Source: Staphylococcus lugdunensis (GTDB lineage Bacteria; Bacillota; Bacilli; Staphylococcales; Staphylococcaceae). From it: a stretch of DNA of 64,000 bases. A program made the translations under genes and the position numbers. Of the stretch, positions 27,532 to 36,148 are shown piece after piece (positions within the stretch are counted from its first letter, which is position 1; every line of letters starts with the position of its first letter). The stretch is from NCBI RefSeq assembly GCF_002901705.1, contig NZ_PPPV01000016.1, positions 602,907-666,906 on the forward strand. Direction: 5' to 3'. The notes beneath the pieces are model-generated. The model worked only from the letters and a program-made list of their open reading frames with translations. It did no database searches and was not told the DNA's origin.

Positions 27532-28536
27532 TTGGTAGAACTAAATGTGTTAGATTATGCGATGATAGATGAAGGGAAAAATGCTGAGCAGGCACTTCAC
27601 GATACAATACGCTTGGCACAACTGGCAGATCGACTACGCTTTAAACGTTTTTGGATAACAGAGCATCATAACGTGCCAGCTTTTGCTTGCAGTAGTCCAG
27701 AATTATTGATGATGCACATTTTGGGTAAAACATCCCACATTAAAGTAGGCTCAGGTGGTATTATGTTGCCTCATTATAGTCCTTACAAAGTCGCCGAAAA
27801 TTTTCGCATGTTAGAAGCATTTTATCCTGGACGCGTCGATCTTGGCATTGGCAATAATCCTGGTACACCTGCCGTGAAACGTGCAATGGACGAGGATAAA
27901 TCTGAATATCTTGATTATCAACAAAGTATCGTGGATCTTCGTCATTACTTAACAAATCAGCAAAGTGAGCAGCGCTTTTCTAGCGTCATGGCACAACCAA
28001 ACATATCACATCATCCTGATATGTGGCTATTAAGCATTAGCCAACGTTCAGCTAAAATGGCTGCACAGCAAGGTATGGGGTTTGCTGTTGGTACATTTTT
28101 ATTGCCAGATACAGATAGCATACGTGCCACACAACATAGCATCGCTACTTATCGCCAGCATTTTGAAATTACATCACTACAGATGTCACCAAGTGTTATG
28201 TTAACCGTGTTTGTCATTGTAACTGACACTGAGAAAGAAGCTACACGATTATTACAAGCACTAGATGTATGGTTATTAGGAAAACGTTATTTTGCTGAGT
28301 TCGAACGTTTTCCATCTTATGAGACTGCATTACAATATCAACCAACTGCGCGAGATAAAGCACGCATGCAAGCATCTCATTCTAAAATTTTAGCTGGAAC
28401 CATCACACAAGTAACACCAAAACTCGACGCCATGATTCAAGACTTTCAAGCTGATGAAGTCTTAGTGGTACCTCTCCTACCAAATATAGAAAACCGCTGT
28501 CGCACGCTAGAACTACTTGCACAAGCATATCTATAA
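27532..28536 (+). CDS. Luciferase-like (LLM class) flavin monooxygenase
   Basis: A 334-residue bacterial-luciferase-fold flavoenzyme. Recognised parts: FWITEHHNVPAFACSSPEL, IKVGSGGIMLPHYSPYKVAE and PGRVDLGIGNNPGTP. The start is TTG 27532 with GGAG 8 bases upstream. It is the first gene of the operon that continues with gcvH-L, macrodomain, sirtuin and lplA2. In the published model of this operon the oxidoreductases belong to a redox-responsive lipoyl/ADP-ribosyl system; the actual substrate is unknown. Confidence 0.88.
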   Translation: MVELNVLDYAMIDEGKNAEQALHDTIRLAQLADRLRFKRFWITEHHNVPAFACSSPELLMMHILGKTSHIKVGSGGIMLPHYSPYKVAENFRMLEAFYPGRVDLGIGNNPGTPAVKRAMDEDKSEYLDYQQSIVDLRHYLTNQQSEQRFSSVMAQPNISHHPDMWLLSISQRSAKMAAQQGMGFAVGTFLLPDTDSIRATQHSIATYRQHFEITSLQMSPSVMLTVFVIVTDTEKEATRLLQALDVWLLGKRYFAEFERFPSYETALQYQPTARDKARMQASHSKILAGTITQVTPKLDAMIQDFQADEVLVVPLLPNIENRCRTLELLAQAYL

Positions 28537-28557
28537 CTAAAGAAAGGAAGTATATAT

Positions 28558-28890
28558 ATGGCTAAATTAGCAAACTATCTATTAGTACAAAAGGAAGGAA
28601 ACCAATATGTCTATTATATGACACCAGAACTTCAAGATGATATTGGTACTGTGGGTTATGTTGAATTCATGACTGCAAACGATGTCGCTAAAAACGATGA
28701 AATTGTAAGTATTGAAGCTTCAAAAACGGTGTTAGATGTCCAAACGCCTCTTGCCGGAACAATTGTGGCACGCAATACAAAAGCTGAAGACGAACCAACG
28801 ATTTTAAACTCAGAAAAACCAGAAGACAATTGGTTAGTCAAATTAGAAAATGTAGATGAAGATGCGTATAACGCATTACCAGAGGCATAA
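28558..28890 (+). CDS. gcvH-L: GcvH-L, lipoylated carrier protein of the SirTM operon
   Basis: A 110-residue GcvH-like lipoyl-domain protein. The lipoyl lysine is Lys56 in SIEASKTVLDVQ. It is shorter than true GcvH and sits next to LplA2, macrodomain and SirTM. From published work on S. aureus and Streptococcus pyogenes, LplA2 lipoylates GcvH-L, SirTM then ADP-ribosylates the lipoylated protein, and the macrodomain reverses this. ATG 28558 follows AAAGGAAG. The next start directly follows its stop. Confidence 0.93.
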   Translation: MAKLANYLLVQKEGNQYVYYMTPELQDDIGTVGYVEFMTANDVAKNDEIVSIEASKTVLDVQTPLAGTIVARNTKAEDEPTILNSEKPEDNWLVKLENVDEDAYNALPEA

Positions 28891-29688
28891 ATGTTACAAA
28901 CACAGAGTAAACGTCTCGCTTATTTAACACATTATTTATGGCAAGAAGCACATGGTTCAGAACCGTTAAACTACCCTACTGACTCCACAGCACAATGGGA
29001 ATTATATCGTGGCTTAGCCAATGTCAGACCACCAGAACCTATTTCTCAAGAATATTTAGATATTCAAGATGCTTATCTTTCAGCATTATCAACTGAACGA
29101 CAGCCCATTCATATGGATGCGTTAACACCTGTAGAGAATCAACAGTTATATGTGTGGCAAGGTGATATTACACATCTGGCTGTTGATGGGATTGTCAATG
29201 CTGCTAACAGTAGCCTCTTAGGTTGTATGCAAGCCAATCATGATTGTATAGATAACATAATCCATACAAAAGCAGGCGTTCAACTTCGTCTTGATTGTGC
29301 ACAAATCATCAAACAACAAGATCGTAAAGAAGGTATAGGTAAAGCTAAAATCACACCGGCGTATAACTTGCCTTGCCGTTATGTCTTGCACACTGTCGGT
29401 CCACAAATACGTAAATATCCTGTTTCGCAAATGAATAAAGAACTGTTAGCGCGCTGTTATACATCTTGCTTAGAATTAGCTGAACAGCACGGTTTACAAC
29501 ATATAGCTTTTTGTTGCATTGCGACAGGTGTATTCGGCTTTCCACAAGAAGAAGCTTGCCATATCGCGATTAAGACCGTTTCGGATTATTTAACAACACA
29601 TCCATCATCAATAAAGGTTATTTTTAATGTCTTTACTGATAAAGATGCACAACTTTATACGGAGGTGCTTCAGACTCATGAGTCATAA
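28891..29688 (+). CDS. Zinc-containing macrodomain protein-ADP-ribose hydrolase
   Basis: A 265-residue protein with an alpha-helical N-terminal extension (about 1-75) and a macrodomain (80-265). The ADP-ribose binding loop reads [20 protein letters not shown]. The zinc ligands typical of operon-linked macrodomains are present as Cys112, His117 and Cys119 ([12 protein letters not shown]). It is expected to remove ADP-ribose from GcvH-L. Its ATG immediately follows the gcvH-L stop, and its end overlaps the sirtuin start by 11 bases. Confidence 0.92.
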   Translation: MLQTQSKRLAYLTHYLWQEAHGSEPLNYPTDSTAQWELYRGLANVRPPEPISQEYLDIQDAYLSALSTERQPIHMDALTPVENQQLYVWQGDITHLAVDGIVNAANSSLLGCMQANHDCIDNIIHTKAGVQLRLDCAQIIKQQDRKEGIGKAKITPAYNLPCRYVLHTVGPQIRKYPVSQMNKELLARCYTSCLELAEQHGLQHIAFCCIATGVFGFPQEEACHIAIKTVSDYLTTHPSSIKVIFNVFTDKDAQLYTEVLQTHES

Positions 29689-30568
29689 TAAATGGGCAGC
29701 ACTCCAACTTGCTCGCGAAGACGCTGCACAAGTCGATATACTACTACGCGCTATCTATGAAGCAGATGCAGTCGTTGTCGGTATTGGCGCTGGTATGTCG
29801 GCAGCTGATGGCTTTACCTACATAGGTGATCGTTTTACACAAAACTTTCCAGATTTTATCGAAAAATATGGTTTCTTTGATATGTTACAAGCCAGTCTAC
29901 ATCCCTTTGATAGTTGGCAGGAATACTGGGCATTCGAAAGTCGTTTTGTTGTTTTAAATTATTTGGATCAGCCGGTCGGAGCATCATATCTTGCTTTAAA
30001 ATCATTATTAGCGCAAAAAGCGTATCATATTATTACAACTAATGCAGATAATGCTTTTTTAGCAGCAGACTATGATTTAAATAAAGTATTTCATATTCAA
30101 GGCGAATATATTTTATGGCAATGTAGCCAGCATTGTCATGCAAAGACCTATCGTGATGATGATGCTATTCGTCAGATGGTAGCTGAACAACAAGATATGA
30201 AAATTCCTTGGACATTGATTCCACATTGTCCAAAATGTAATGCGCCTATGGAAATTAACAAACGTAAAGCACAAGTTGGCATGGTTGAAGATGCTGATTT
30301 TCATGCACAGCTCGAACGGTATAATGCCTTTTTAGCTGAACATCAACATGGCAAAATCTTATACCTTGAAATTGGTATCGGTTATACGACACCACAATTT
30401 GTGAAACATCCGTTTCAGCGCATGACACGTCACAATCCAGATGCCCTTTTTATGACTTTAAATAAAAAAGCTTATCGTATTCCACAAAATATTAAAGCGC
30501 GAACCATTCATTTGAATGAAGACATTGCTACATTAATGACAACTGCACAGCAGAAAATGAACAACTAG
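29678..30568 (+). CDS. SirTM, class M sirtuin protein-ADP-ribosyltransferase
   Basis: A 296-residue sirtuin. NAD-binding motif [14 protein letters not shown] (37-50), TNADN at 121-125, and four zinc cysteines (149, 153, 184, 187). At the place of the deacetylase catalytic histidine (normally HG) it has Gln141 in FHIQGEY, the mark of class M sirtuins that transfer ADP-ribose rather than deacetylate. Start ATG 29678 follows TACGGAGG within the macrodomain gene. It acts on lipoylated GcvH-L, by analogy with characterised members. Confidence 0.93.
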   Translation: MSHNKWAALQLAREDAAQVDILLRAIYEADAVVVGIGAGMSAADGFTYIGDRFTQNFPDFIEKYGFFDMLQASLHPFDSWQEYWAFESRFVVLNYLDQPVGASYLALKSLLAQKAYHIITTNADNAFLAADYDLNKVFHIQGEYILWQCSQHCHAKTYRDDDAIRQMVAEQQDMKIPWTLIPHCPKCNAPMEINKRKAQVGMVEDADFHAQLERYNAFLAEHQHGKILYLEIGIGYTTPQFVKHPFQRMTRHNPDALFMTLNKKAYRIPQNIKARTIHLNEDIATLMTTAQQKMNN

Positions 30569-30579
30569 GAGCTAAAATT

Positions 30580-31602
30580 ATGTATTTAATTGAACCCATC
30601 CGCAATGGAAAATATATCGCTGATGGTGCGGTTAACCTTGCCATGCAAGTTTATGTAAATCAGCATATTTTTTTAGATGAAGATATTCTATTACCATACT
30701 ACTGTGACCCTAAAATTGAAATTGGACGTTTCCAAAATACTGCCATCGAAATCAATCAAGAATACGTTGATACGCATGGCATTCAAGTAGTACGTCGAGA
30801 TACTGGAGGCGGTGCCGTTTACGTTGATAAAGGTGCTGTAAATGTGTGCTGCATCCTTGAACAAGATACGTCAATTTATGGAGACTTCCAACGTTTCTAT
30901 CGTCCAGCAATCAAAGCATTGCATCATCTTGGTGCCACCGATGTCATCCAAAGTGGACGCAATGATTTAACACTCCATGGCAAAAAAATTTCTGGCGCCG
31001 CTATGACAGTAATCAACAACCGTATTTATGGTGGTTACTCTCTACTGCTCGACGTTGATTACGATGCCATGGTGCAATCATTAAATCCAAATCGCAAAAA
31101 AATTGAGTCCAAAGGCATTAAATCCGTACGTGCTCGCGTGGGTAATATTAGGGATTCACTTGCCCCTGAGTATCAAGACATCACCATTCAAGCGTTCAAA
31201 GACCTTATTATTAAACAAATTATGGGCATCGATGACATTTCAGATGCCAAACGCTATACATTAACCGACGAAGATTGGGCTGGTATTGATCAACTCGTTG
31301 CTGACAAATACGCAAATTGGGAGTGGAATTATGGACATTCTCCGCGTTATGAATATAATCGCAATGCGCGTTTTGCTTGTGGTACCATTGATATTTCACT
31401 TTCAGTAACACAAAATCGTATCTCAGGTTGTAGTATTTTTGGCGATTTCTTTGGACAAGGCGATATTCATGATGTTGAAACACATCTAGTAGGTACACGA
31501 ATGGTTAAACAGGATTTAATCGCTCGCTTAGAAGATATTGATTTAAATTATTACTTTGGATCATTATCAGCAGAAGAATTAACACAACTCATTTTAAGCT
31601 AG
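30580..31602 (+). CDS. lplA2: Lipoate-protein ligase LplA2
   Basis: A 340-residue ligase that attaches lipoate to a lysine of its carrier using ATP. Motifs: QVVRRDTGGGAVYVDKGAVN (lipoyl-AMP binding), GRNDLTLHGKKISGAAM with the catalytic lysine, and a C-terminal accessory domain. The start is ATG 30580 after AGGAGCT. It is the last gene of the operon and is followed by a composite family B repeat that includes a terminator-like hairpin. Confidence 0.93.
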   Translation: MYLIEPIRNGKYIADGAVNLAMQVYVNQHIFLDEDILLPYYCDPKIEIGRFQNTAIEINQEYVDTHGIQVVRRDTGGGAVYVDKGAVNVCCILEQDTSIYGDFQRFYRPAIKALHHLGATDVIQSGRNDLTLHGKKISGAAMTVINNRIYGGYSLLLDVDYDAMVQSLNPNRKKIESKGIKSVRARVGNIRDSLAPEYQDITIQAFKDLIIKQIMGIDDISDAKRYTLTDEDWAGIDQLVADKYANWEWNYGHSPRYEYNRNARFACGTIDISLSVTQNRISGCSIFGDFFGQGDIHDVETHLVGTRMVKQDLIARLEDIDLNYYFGSLSAEELTQLILS

Positions 31603-31650
31603 TTACCTAAAACGTCTCGGACATCGTCATGTTTTAGGCTATGAACTCTA

Positions 31651-31767
31651 TATTGGCAGTAGTTGACTGAATTGAAAATACGCTTATCCCAAGCTTTTTT
31701 CAACCCGAGTCAACCTTGCCAGGGCGGGACTTCGAATTCACAATAAATGCTGTCCCGCTCTTTTTTT
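31651..31767. repeat. Composite repeat, family B long form
   Basis: ATATTGGCAGTAGTTGACTG, a CCAAGCTTTTTTC core and AACCTTGCCAGGGCGGGAC, ending in a GCGGGAC/GTCCCGC hairpin with a poly-T tail that can terminate the lplA2 transcript. Inverse copy at 24808-24925. Confidence 0.7.
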
Positions 31768-31777
31768 ATTATTTAAA

Positions 31778-31848
31778 ATGTAAAAAGTATTTGACATTCT
31801 GAATTTCAGTTGTTATGGTGTTTATGTAAAAAACTTTTGACATTTTGA
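31778..31848. promoter_or_regulatory. Promoter with two operator-like direct repeats before the XRE module
   Basis: The promoter is TTGACA (31791-31796), 17 bases, TATGGT (31814-31819). Two 25-bp direct repeats (31778-31802 and 31824-31848), with 4 mismatches, overlap the -35 box and the start-site region. Each holds an imperfect dyad TGTAAAA-N4-TTTGACA or close variant. Binding by the XRE protein encoded at 32214 is inferred. Confidence 0.55.
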
Positions 31849-31859
31849 GGTGTAATACA

Positions 31860-32201
31860 ATGAAAATCTTAGCATATATCGGTTTCTTTATATTTTCAGT
31901 ATCATGGAGTATCGTCACCACTGCATTGTTGCCAGCAGAAAGCGTCGATGGTCGTAAAAAAGACAATACCAAATACGATGAACGACAACGGCGGATGTTC
32001 CTAGAAATATTTGCACGCACATTTGTGTGGGTAGTTTATGCAATGCTATCTTCAGTATTTTTGCGTTTATTTGGTATATACAAGAAAGTTTCAGAATCAC
32101 TTTTTATATTTAAAGATTATCCAGAATTACTATACATCTTATTGGGCCTGTTATTTTTAGTCATGAATTACTTTTCTGTAAAAAAGAAATATACCACTTA
32201 G
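31860..32201 (+). CDS. Small membrane protein of an XRE module
   Basis: A 113-residue protein with about three hydrophobic segments (1-25, 55-75, 88-107). Between them is a charged stretch DGRKKDNTKYDERQRRMFLE. The start is ATG 31860 after TGAGGTG. Together with the XRE regulator 12 bases downstream and a second small membrane protein it forms a three-gene module of the type (DUF membrane protein, XRE) seen in many Firmicutes. Function unknown. Confidence 0.7.
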   Translation: MKILAYIGFFIFSVSWSIVTTALLPAESVDGRKKDNTKYDERQRRMFLEIFARTFVWVVYAMLSSVFLRLFGIYKKVSESLFIFKDYPELLYILLGLLFLVMNYFSVKKKYTT

Positions 32202-32213
32202 GATGCGTGATAT

Positions 32214-32405
32214 ATGAAAAATAAAATTAAAGCCTATCGTAAAAAAATAGGCATGTCTCAAGAAACGTTAAGCAAAAACGTCAACGTTTCGCGCCAAACA
32301 ATTAATGCCATCGAGAATAATAAATATGATCCCACATTAATGTTAGCGTTTAAACTTGCAAAGCAGTTTGATACAACCGTTGACGATTTATTTAGCACAA
32401 AGTAA
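32214..32405 (+). CDS. XRE family transcriptional regulator (stand-alone HTH)
   Basis: A 63-residue Cro/CI-type DNA-binding protein. The helix-turn-helix is MSQETLSKNVNVSRQTINAI (14-33), ending with FDTTVDDLF as in the small YozG/YgzD-like group. It has no effector domain. It is probably an autorepressor of its three-gene operon, and the repeats at 31778-31848 are the likely sites. Confidence 0.85.
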   Translation: MKNKIKAYRKKIGMSQETLSKNVNVSRQTINAIENNKYDPTLMLAFKLAKQFDTTVDDLFSTK

Positions 32406-32422
32406 AGCAAAGGATGATTCAA

Positions 32423-32632
32423 ATGTTAAAAAAGCAAGATGAAATGGAACGTCATCATGTAAGTATCGCAAGTAAATGGACAACTGGATATTTCTTTATT
32501 ACTTTATTCATCTACAGTGTATACACCAAGATAACAACAAGACAATTCGATATCATTTGGCTTATTTTAATGAGTGGCCTTGTACTGTTTTGGGGTATTT
32601 TAACATGGCATAAATATCACACACGTTTATAG
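32423..32632 (+). CDS. Small membrane protein of an XRE module
   Basis: A 69-residue protein with two hydrophobic helices in the C-terminal two thirds and a polar N-terminus (MLKKQDEMERHHVSIASK). ATG 32423 has AAAGG 9 bases upstream; ATG 32414 directly abuts that site. Its last 16 bases overlap the convergent PTPS-like gene. Function unknown. Confidence 0.6.
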   Translation: MLKKQDEMERHHVSIASKWTTGYFFITLFIYSVYTKITTRQFDIIWLILMSGLVLFWGILTWHKYHTRL

Positions 32633-33060
32633 TTTAATCGTGAGTCCAATATAACACTATGCTGCGCCGTTTCTGCTAGCTCGAGCCGACATATATGATG
32701 CCCTGATGGCAGGTGGCGCTTGAATTGCTCCCAAAGCCAGTTAGCGATATTTTCAGCTGTTGTATTCATTAAAATCAATGTATTATTGATAAGCTGACCA
32801 TCCAATTTAGGATGAATATATTGATAATATATCTCGTCAATATCAAAGAAATCAATAGCTAACCCGTATGCATTAACTGGAGACTGGATATCTATCGTTA
32901 ACCGATATTCATGATCAATCAAATCTCGATAATGATGTGCGTCAAAATAAATACGATTATCAGCTGTAAACTGATAATAACTGCGAACAACGATGTCTTG
33001 CTGACTACCATATTTAAATTGTTGTGGTAATTGTACTTCACTGATATCGTTATACATCAT
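32617..33060 (-). CDS. 6-pyruvoyl-tetrahydropterin synthase / QueD-like protein
   Basis: A 147-residue PTPS-family protein. Zinc-site histidines are recognisable in FDAHHYRDL and IDHEYRL. Other family motifs are VIDF-like AIDFFDIDE, NTTAENIANWLW and RLELAET. The catalytic cysteine of true QueD is not evident between the histidine motifs, so queuosine synthesis is doubtful and its reaction is unknown. Start ATG 33060 or 33057, both close after AGGAGG. Confidence 0.8.
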   Translation of the reverse strand: MMYNDISEVQLPQQFKYGSQQDIVVRSYYQFTADNRIYFDAHHYRDLIDHEYRLTIDIQSPVNAYGLAIDFFDIDEIYYQYIHPKLDGQLINNTLILMNTTAENIANWLWEQFKRHLPSGHHICRLELAETAQHSVILDSRLNYKRV

Positions 33061-33172
33061 CTGTTCCTCCTTTTATAAATAAGTTCCTCCAATTAAGAAT
33101 ATAAAAAATCATCTGATATAATCATTTATATACTCAGATGATTTTTTATACTTATCTAGCTGTTTACAGACG

Positions 33173-33559
33173 CTATCGATCTGTTTTATTTTGTAGTTTA
33201 TTTTTCAAAAAGTTATTGTCGAAAAGTACGCTTAAGAAATTCAACACGATTTCACGTTCTTTCTTGTTTTTAAAAGCTATCGTGGCATTAAATTCAAATT
33301 GATTATCCCCATAAATCAATTCAACAACGGCACTCATAAACTTATCAGATAAGGTATACCCTTTAATATTGCGTATAATAATTTCCTTAAAAAAGTGTTC
33401 CTTATTTGAAATAATAACAATATGTCGTCTACTTAAAATCAATGTCGATTCGACAAATGTTTTCTTGCCATTTTGATTATAGACATACTTTACTTTTGTA
33501 TTATATAGTTGTGCTTCTGTCCCAAATTTCTTATTATATAACTCCATATCTGCATTCAT
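33173..33559 (-). CDS. Hypothetical protein
   Basis: A 128-residue soluble protein. The start is ATG 33559 after TTGGAGGTG; open frame upstream lacks a ribosome binding site. It looks like a beta-rich domain with a repeated pattern of short hydrophobic strands (ESTLILSRRHIVIISN, SAVVELIYGDNQFEFNATI), resembling a PH-like fold, but I do not recognise a family. A hairpin follows downstream on the same strand. Confidence 0.65.
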   Translation of the reverse strand: MNADMELYNKKFGTEAQLYNTKVKYVYNQNGKKTFVESTLILSRRHIVIISNKEHFFKEIIIRNIKGYTLSDKFMSAVVELIYGDNQFEFNATIAFKNKKEREIVLNFLSVLFDNNFLKNKLQNKTDR

Positions 33560-33736
33560 GTGTAGCACCTCCAAAATAATTATTATCATCCCCGAAATAA
33601 GTTCTTTCATGCTTATAAGTAACAAAAAAAGTGCGATTCATTCTATTTAAGAATGAAAAAGGCACACAAGGTTATCTCAAACCTCATGTGCCATATCATT
33701 TGTCTTATCAAACGTGATGCATCAACAAATCAAATC

Positions 33737-34657
33737 CTAATTCAATTGTCTTAAATAATACTGTTCCGTAAATGAAATATTCAACCACTTATCATAGTTT
33801 GTAAAAGCCTCATTTATATTATGAATCAGCTCATCACGATAGACATCTGCTTGTTCAATCGTTCTAATTGCTGATTTGGAATCTACAATATTTTGTAAAT
33901 CTATATAAATCGCTTGTCCCATTTTAGAAATTCTTAAATCTTCTTCACGAATATTATATTTTAAGTTTAATTCTTTAACAATCGTAAAAATTTCATATTG
34001 AACTTCTTCAGATGCTGACATAGAAATAAGTTCCTTACCATTATTGTATAGTAATCGAATTGGCATTGTAATCAGGATAATCCCTGCGAGTAACACCATT
34101 CCTGGGTCAATGTAAGGAATGAGCCATGCAAGTGGCGTGTATTTTAAAACAAACATTAACACAAAGCCAAATACTAAACCAAAACTAACTACAGTATCGA
34201 GTAACCACTGCAACATTTCAGCATAAATAAGATCTGAACGTTTACGGTTGCGTGACAACATTAAACACACTAGACCACAGCCTACAAATGAGAAAATACC
34301 ATAGAACAAACCAATGTTTGCATTGATATCTCTCCCGCCTTGTAGAATCGCATAAACTGATGATACTAATGATAAGATACATAATAACAACATGATTGAT
34401 GAGTTAAAGATAATGGTAAGAGGTTGAAACACATATTTACCAAACGGAAAAGACTCATGATTCGGTTTCTTGATTGCTATAGATGTAAATAAAGAAAGTG
34501 AAGAAATTAATAAGCTAAGCACTGCATACAGACCGTCAAGTAACACCATGTCACTGTTTGATACGATACCTAAAAAGATACCTATCACGGAAAAGATCAG
34601 TGCACCTATCGTAGAAATGACTAATATTCTACTCACAGAATGATCTGCTTTTTTCAT
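33737..34657 (-). CDS. CDF family cation efflux transporter
   Basis: A 306-residue membrane protein with about six helices and a cytoplasmic C-terminal domain of about 90 residues. The helix 2 motif DGLYAVLSLL and the following FPFGKYVFQPL resemble the metal-binding and His/Phe motifs of cation diffusion facilitators; a second aspartate lies in LLDTVVSFG. It probably exports a divalent metal or a related cation, but the canonical HxxxD pairs are only partly present, so metal specificity is open. Confidence 0.75.
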   Translation of the reverse strand: MKKADHSVSRILVISTIGALIFSVIGIFLGIVSNSDMVLLDGLYAVLSLLISSLSLFTSIAIKKPNHESFPFGKYVFQPLTIIFNSSIMLLLCILSLVSSVYAILQGGRDINANIGLFYGIFSFVGCGLVCLMLSRNRKRSDLIYAEMLQWLLDTVVSFGLVFGFVLMFVLKYTPLAWLIPYIDPGMVLLAGIILITMPIRLLYNNGKELISMSASEEVQYEIFTIVKELNLKYNIREEDLRISKMGQAIYIDLQNIVDSKSAIRTIEQADVYRDELIHNINEAFTNYDKWLNISFTEQYYLRQLN

Positions 34658-34805
34658 TTTTATCTAGTCCTTTTACATATTTACACCTATTATTTTACAC
34701 CTAAATTCAAATAAAACAATCCCATAGCCGTGTTGCGAGAGGTTTGAGAATACAGCTAATGGGATTGTTAAGGAAAGAATATTCACGTTTTTTAAGCTAT
34801 CTTAA

Positions 34806-36134
34806 TTATTTTGTAATATTTTCATGAGGTTTGTTTACGTCAAATCTATAGGAAATCAATCCATAAAGTGTCCATCCGGCAAACGTTACTATTGCACCGT
34901 AGTAAACTGCGATACCACCAGAAGAGTAGATTGCATATAATGTGTAAAGTCCTGCAATGACTGCAATAAAGTTTGTCCACTTCATGCCTTTAGCAGACAC
35001 ACTACCTGCTTCTTTCTGCATCGTCTTAATACTTGCCATAGTAAGAACGTATGGCACAGCGTTCGTTACAACGGCCAAGTTAACTAAAATGGTAAATTGT
35101 TTAGATAATGATGGACTAATTGTCATTAATGAAATTAGTGTTTGTAAACATGTAATTATCAACATACCAATTAATGGTGTACCATTACCAATTGTTTTAG
35201 CGAATACTTTAGGGAAGTATTTTTCAACTGCAGACGTTCTAAATACTTCTGCAATTGTAAATTGCCAACCAATTAATGAACCGAAACATGAAATAATCAT
35301 TAATCCGATTACAATGCTACCTACTGTTGGGTTAAACATATGACTAAATGCTAAACCGAATGGTGCATTTGAATGTGCTAAATCTTTAATTGGTGAAATA
35401 CCTAAAATAACGTTTGTAGAAATAATGTACATTACCGCAGCACCGATTGTACCACCCATAACGGCAATTGGTACGTTTTTCTTAGGATTATCTACAGCAT
35501 CACTATTTGCTGCTGCTGACTCTAAACCTAAGAATGCCCATAAGGTAATTGAAATTGATTTACCCATACCTTCGAAGAATCCAAAGTGATGTGGGTTCCA
35601 TGATGATGCGAAGTTACTTCCACTGAACCAGAACCATCCAATAATACTGATGAATACAACTGGAAGAATAACGCCCCATACAGTAAATGAACTGATTTTA
35701 CCAGTGATGCTTGCACCACCAAAGTTTAATGATGTTGCTACCCATAACGCTAAAATTGTCCATAACGCTGTAGCAACTGGTGACATATGGATGTGAAGTA
35801 ATTCAGCTGTATAACCTACTGCTGAAATAGCGATGGCAGCATTGGCAATTACCAACGAAAGACCATACGTATAGTTAGTTAAGAATGCTCCGGCTTTACC
35901 GAATGAGTATTCTGCATAACCACCCATTCCTCCACCTTTTGAGCTGTATAAACCTGCTCTAGCAAAGATGAAAGCAAGCATTACTGCTCCAACTGTTGTC
36001 ACAATCCATGAAAGGATTGACATTGTACCTACTTGTGCGAGGTTCGTCGGTAACATGATAATACCTGAACCCATCATGTTAACAGCCGTAACGATTGTTA
36101 ACTGAGTCACACTCATTTTTTTCTTTTGAGCCAT
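34806..36134 (-). CDS. potE: Putrescine:ornithine antiporter
   Basis: A 442-residue APC-family antiporter. It is strikingly similar to Escherichia coli PotE, for example in NMMGSGIIMLPTNLAQVGT, SGGMGGYAEY-like KGGGMGGYAEYSFGKAG, and WFWFSGSNFASSWNPHH. It exchanges external ornithine for internal putrescine. The gene starts 14 bases after the speF stop on the same strand, so decarboxylase and antiporter form an acid-resistance/energy-yielding pair. Confidence 0.93.
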   Translation of the reverse strand: MAQKKKMSVTQLTIVTAVNMMGSGIIMLPTNLAQVGTMSILSWIVTTVGAVMLAFIFARAGLYSSKGGGMGGYAEYSFGKAGAFLTNYTYGLSLVIANAAIAISAVGYTAELLHIHMSPVATALWTILALWVATSLNFGGASITGKISSFTVWGVILPVVFISIIGWFWFSGSNFASSWNPHHFGFFEGMGKSISITLWAFLGLESAAANSDAVDNPKKNVPIAVMGGTIGAAVMYIISTNVILGISPIKDLAHSNAPFGLAFSHMFNPTVGSIVIGLMIISCFGSLIGWQFTIAEVFRTSAVEKYFPKVFAKTIGNGTPLIGMLIITCLQTLISLMTISPSLSKQFTILVNLAVVTNAVPYVLTMASIKTMQKEAGSVSAKGMKWTNFIAVIAGLYTLYAIYSSGGIAVYYGAIVTFAGWTLYGLISYRFDVNKPHENITK

Positions 36135-36148
36135 GTTCGTTCTCCTTC

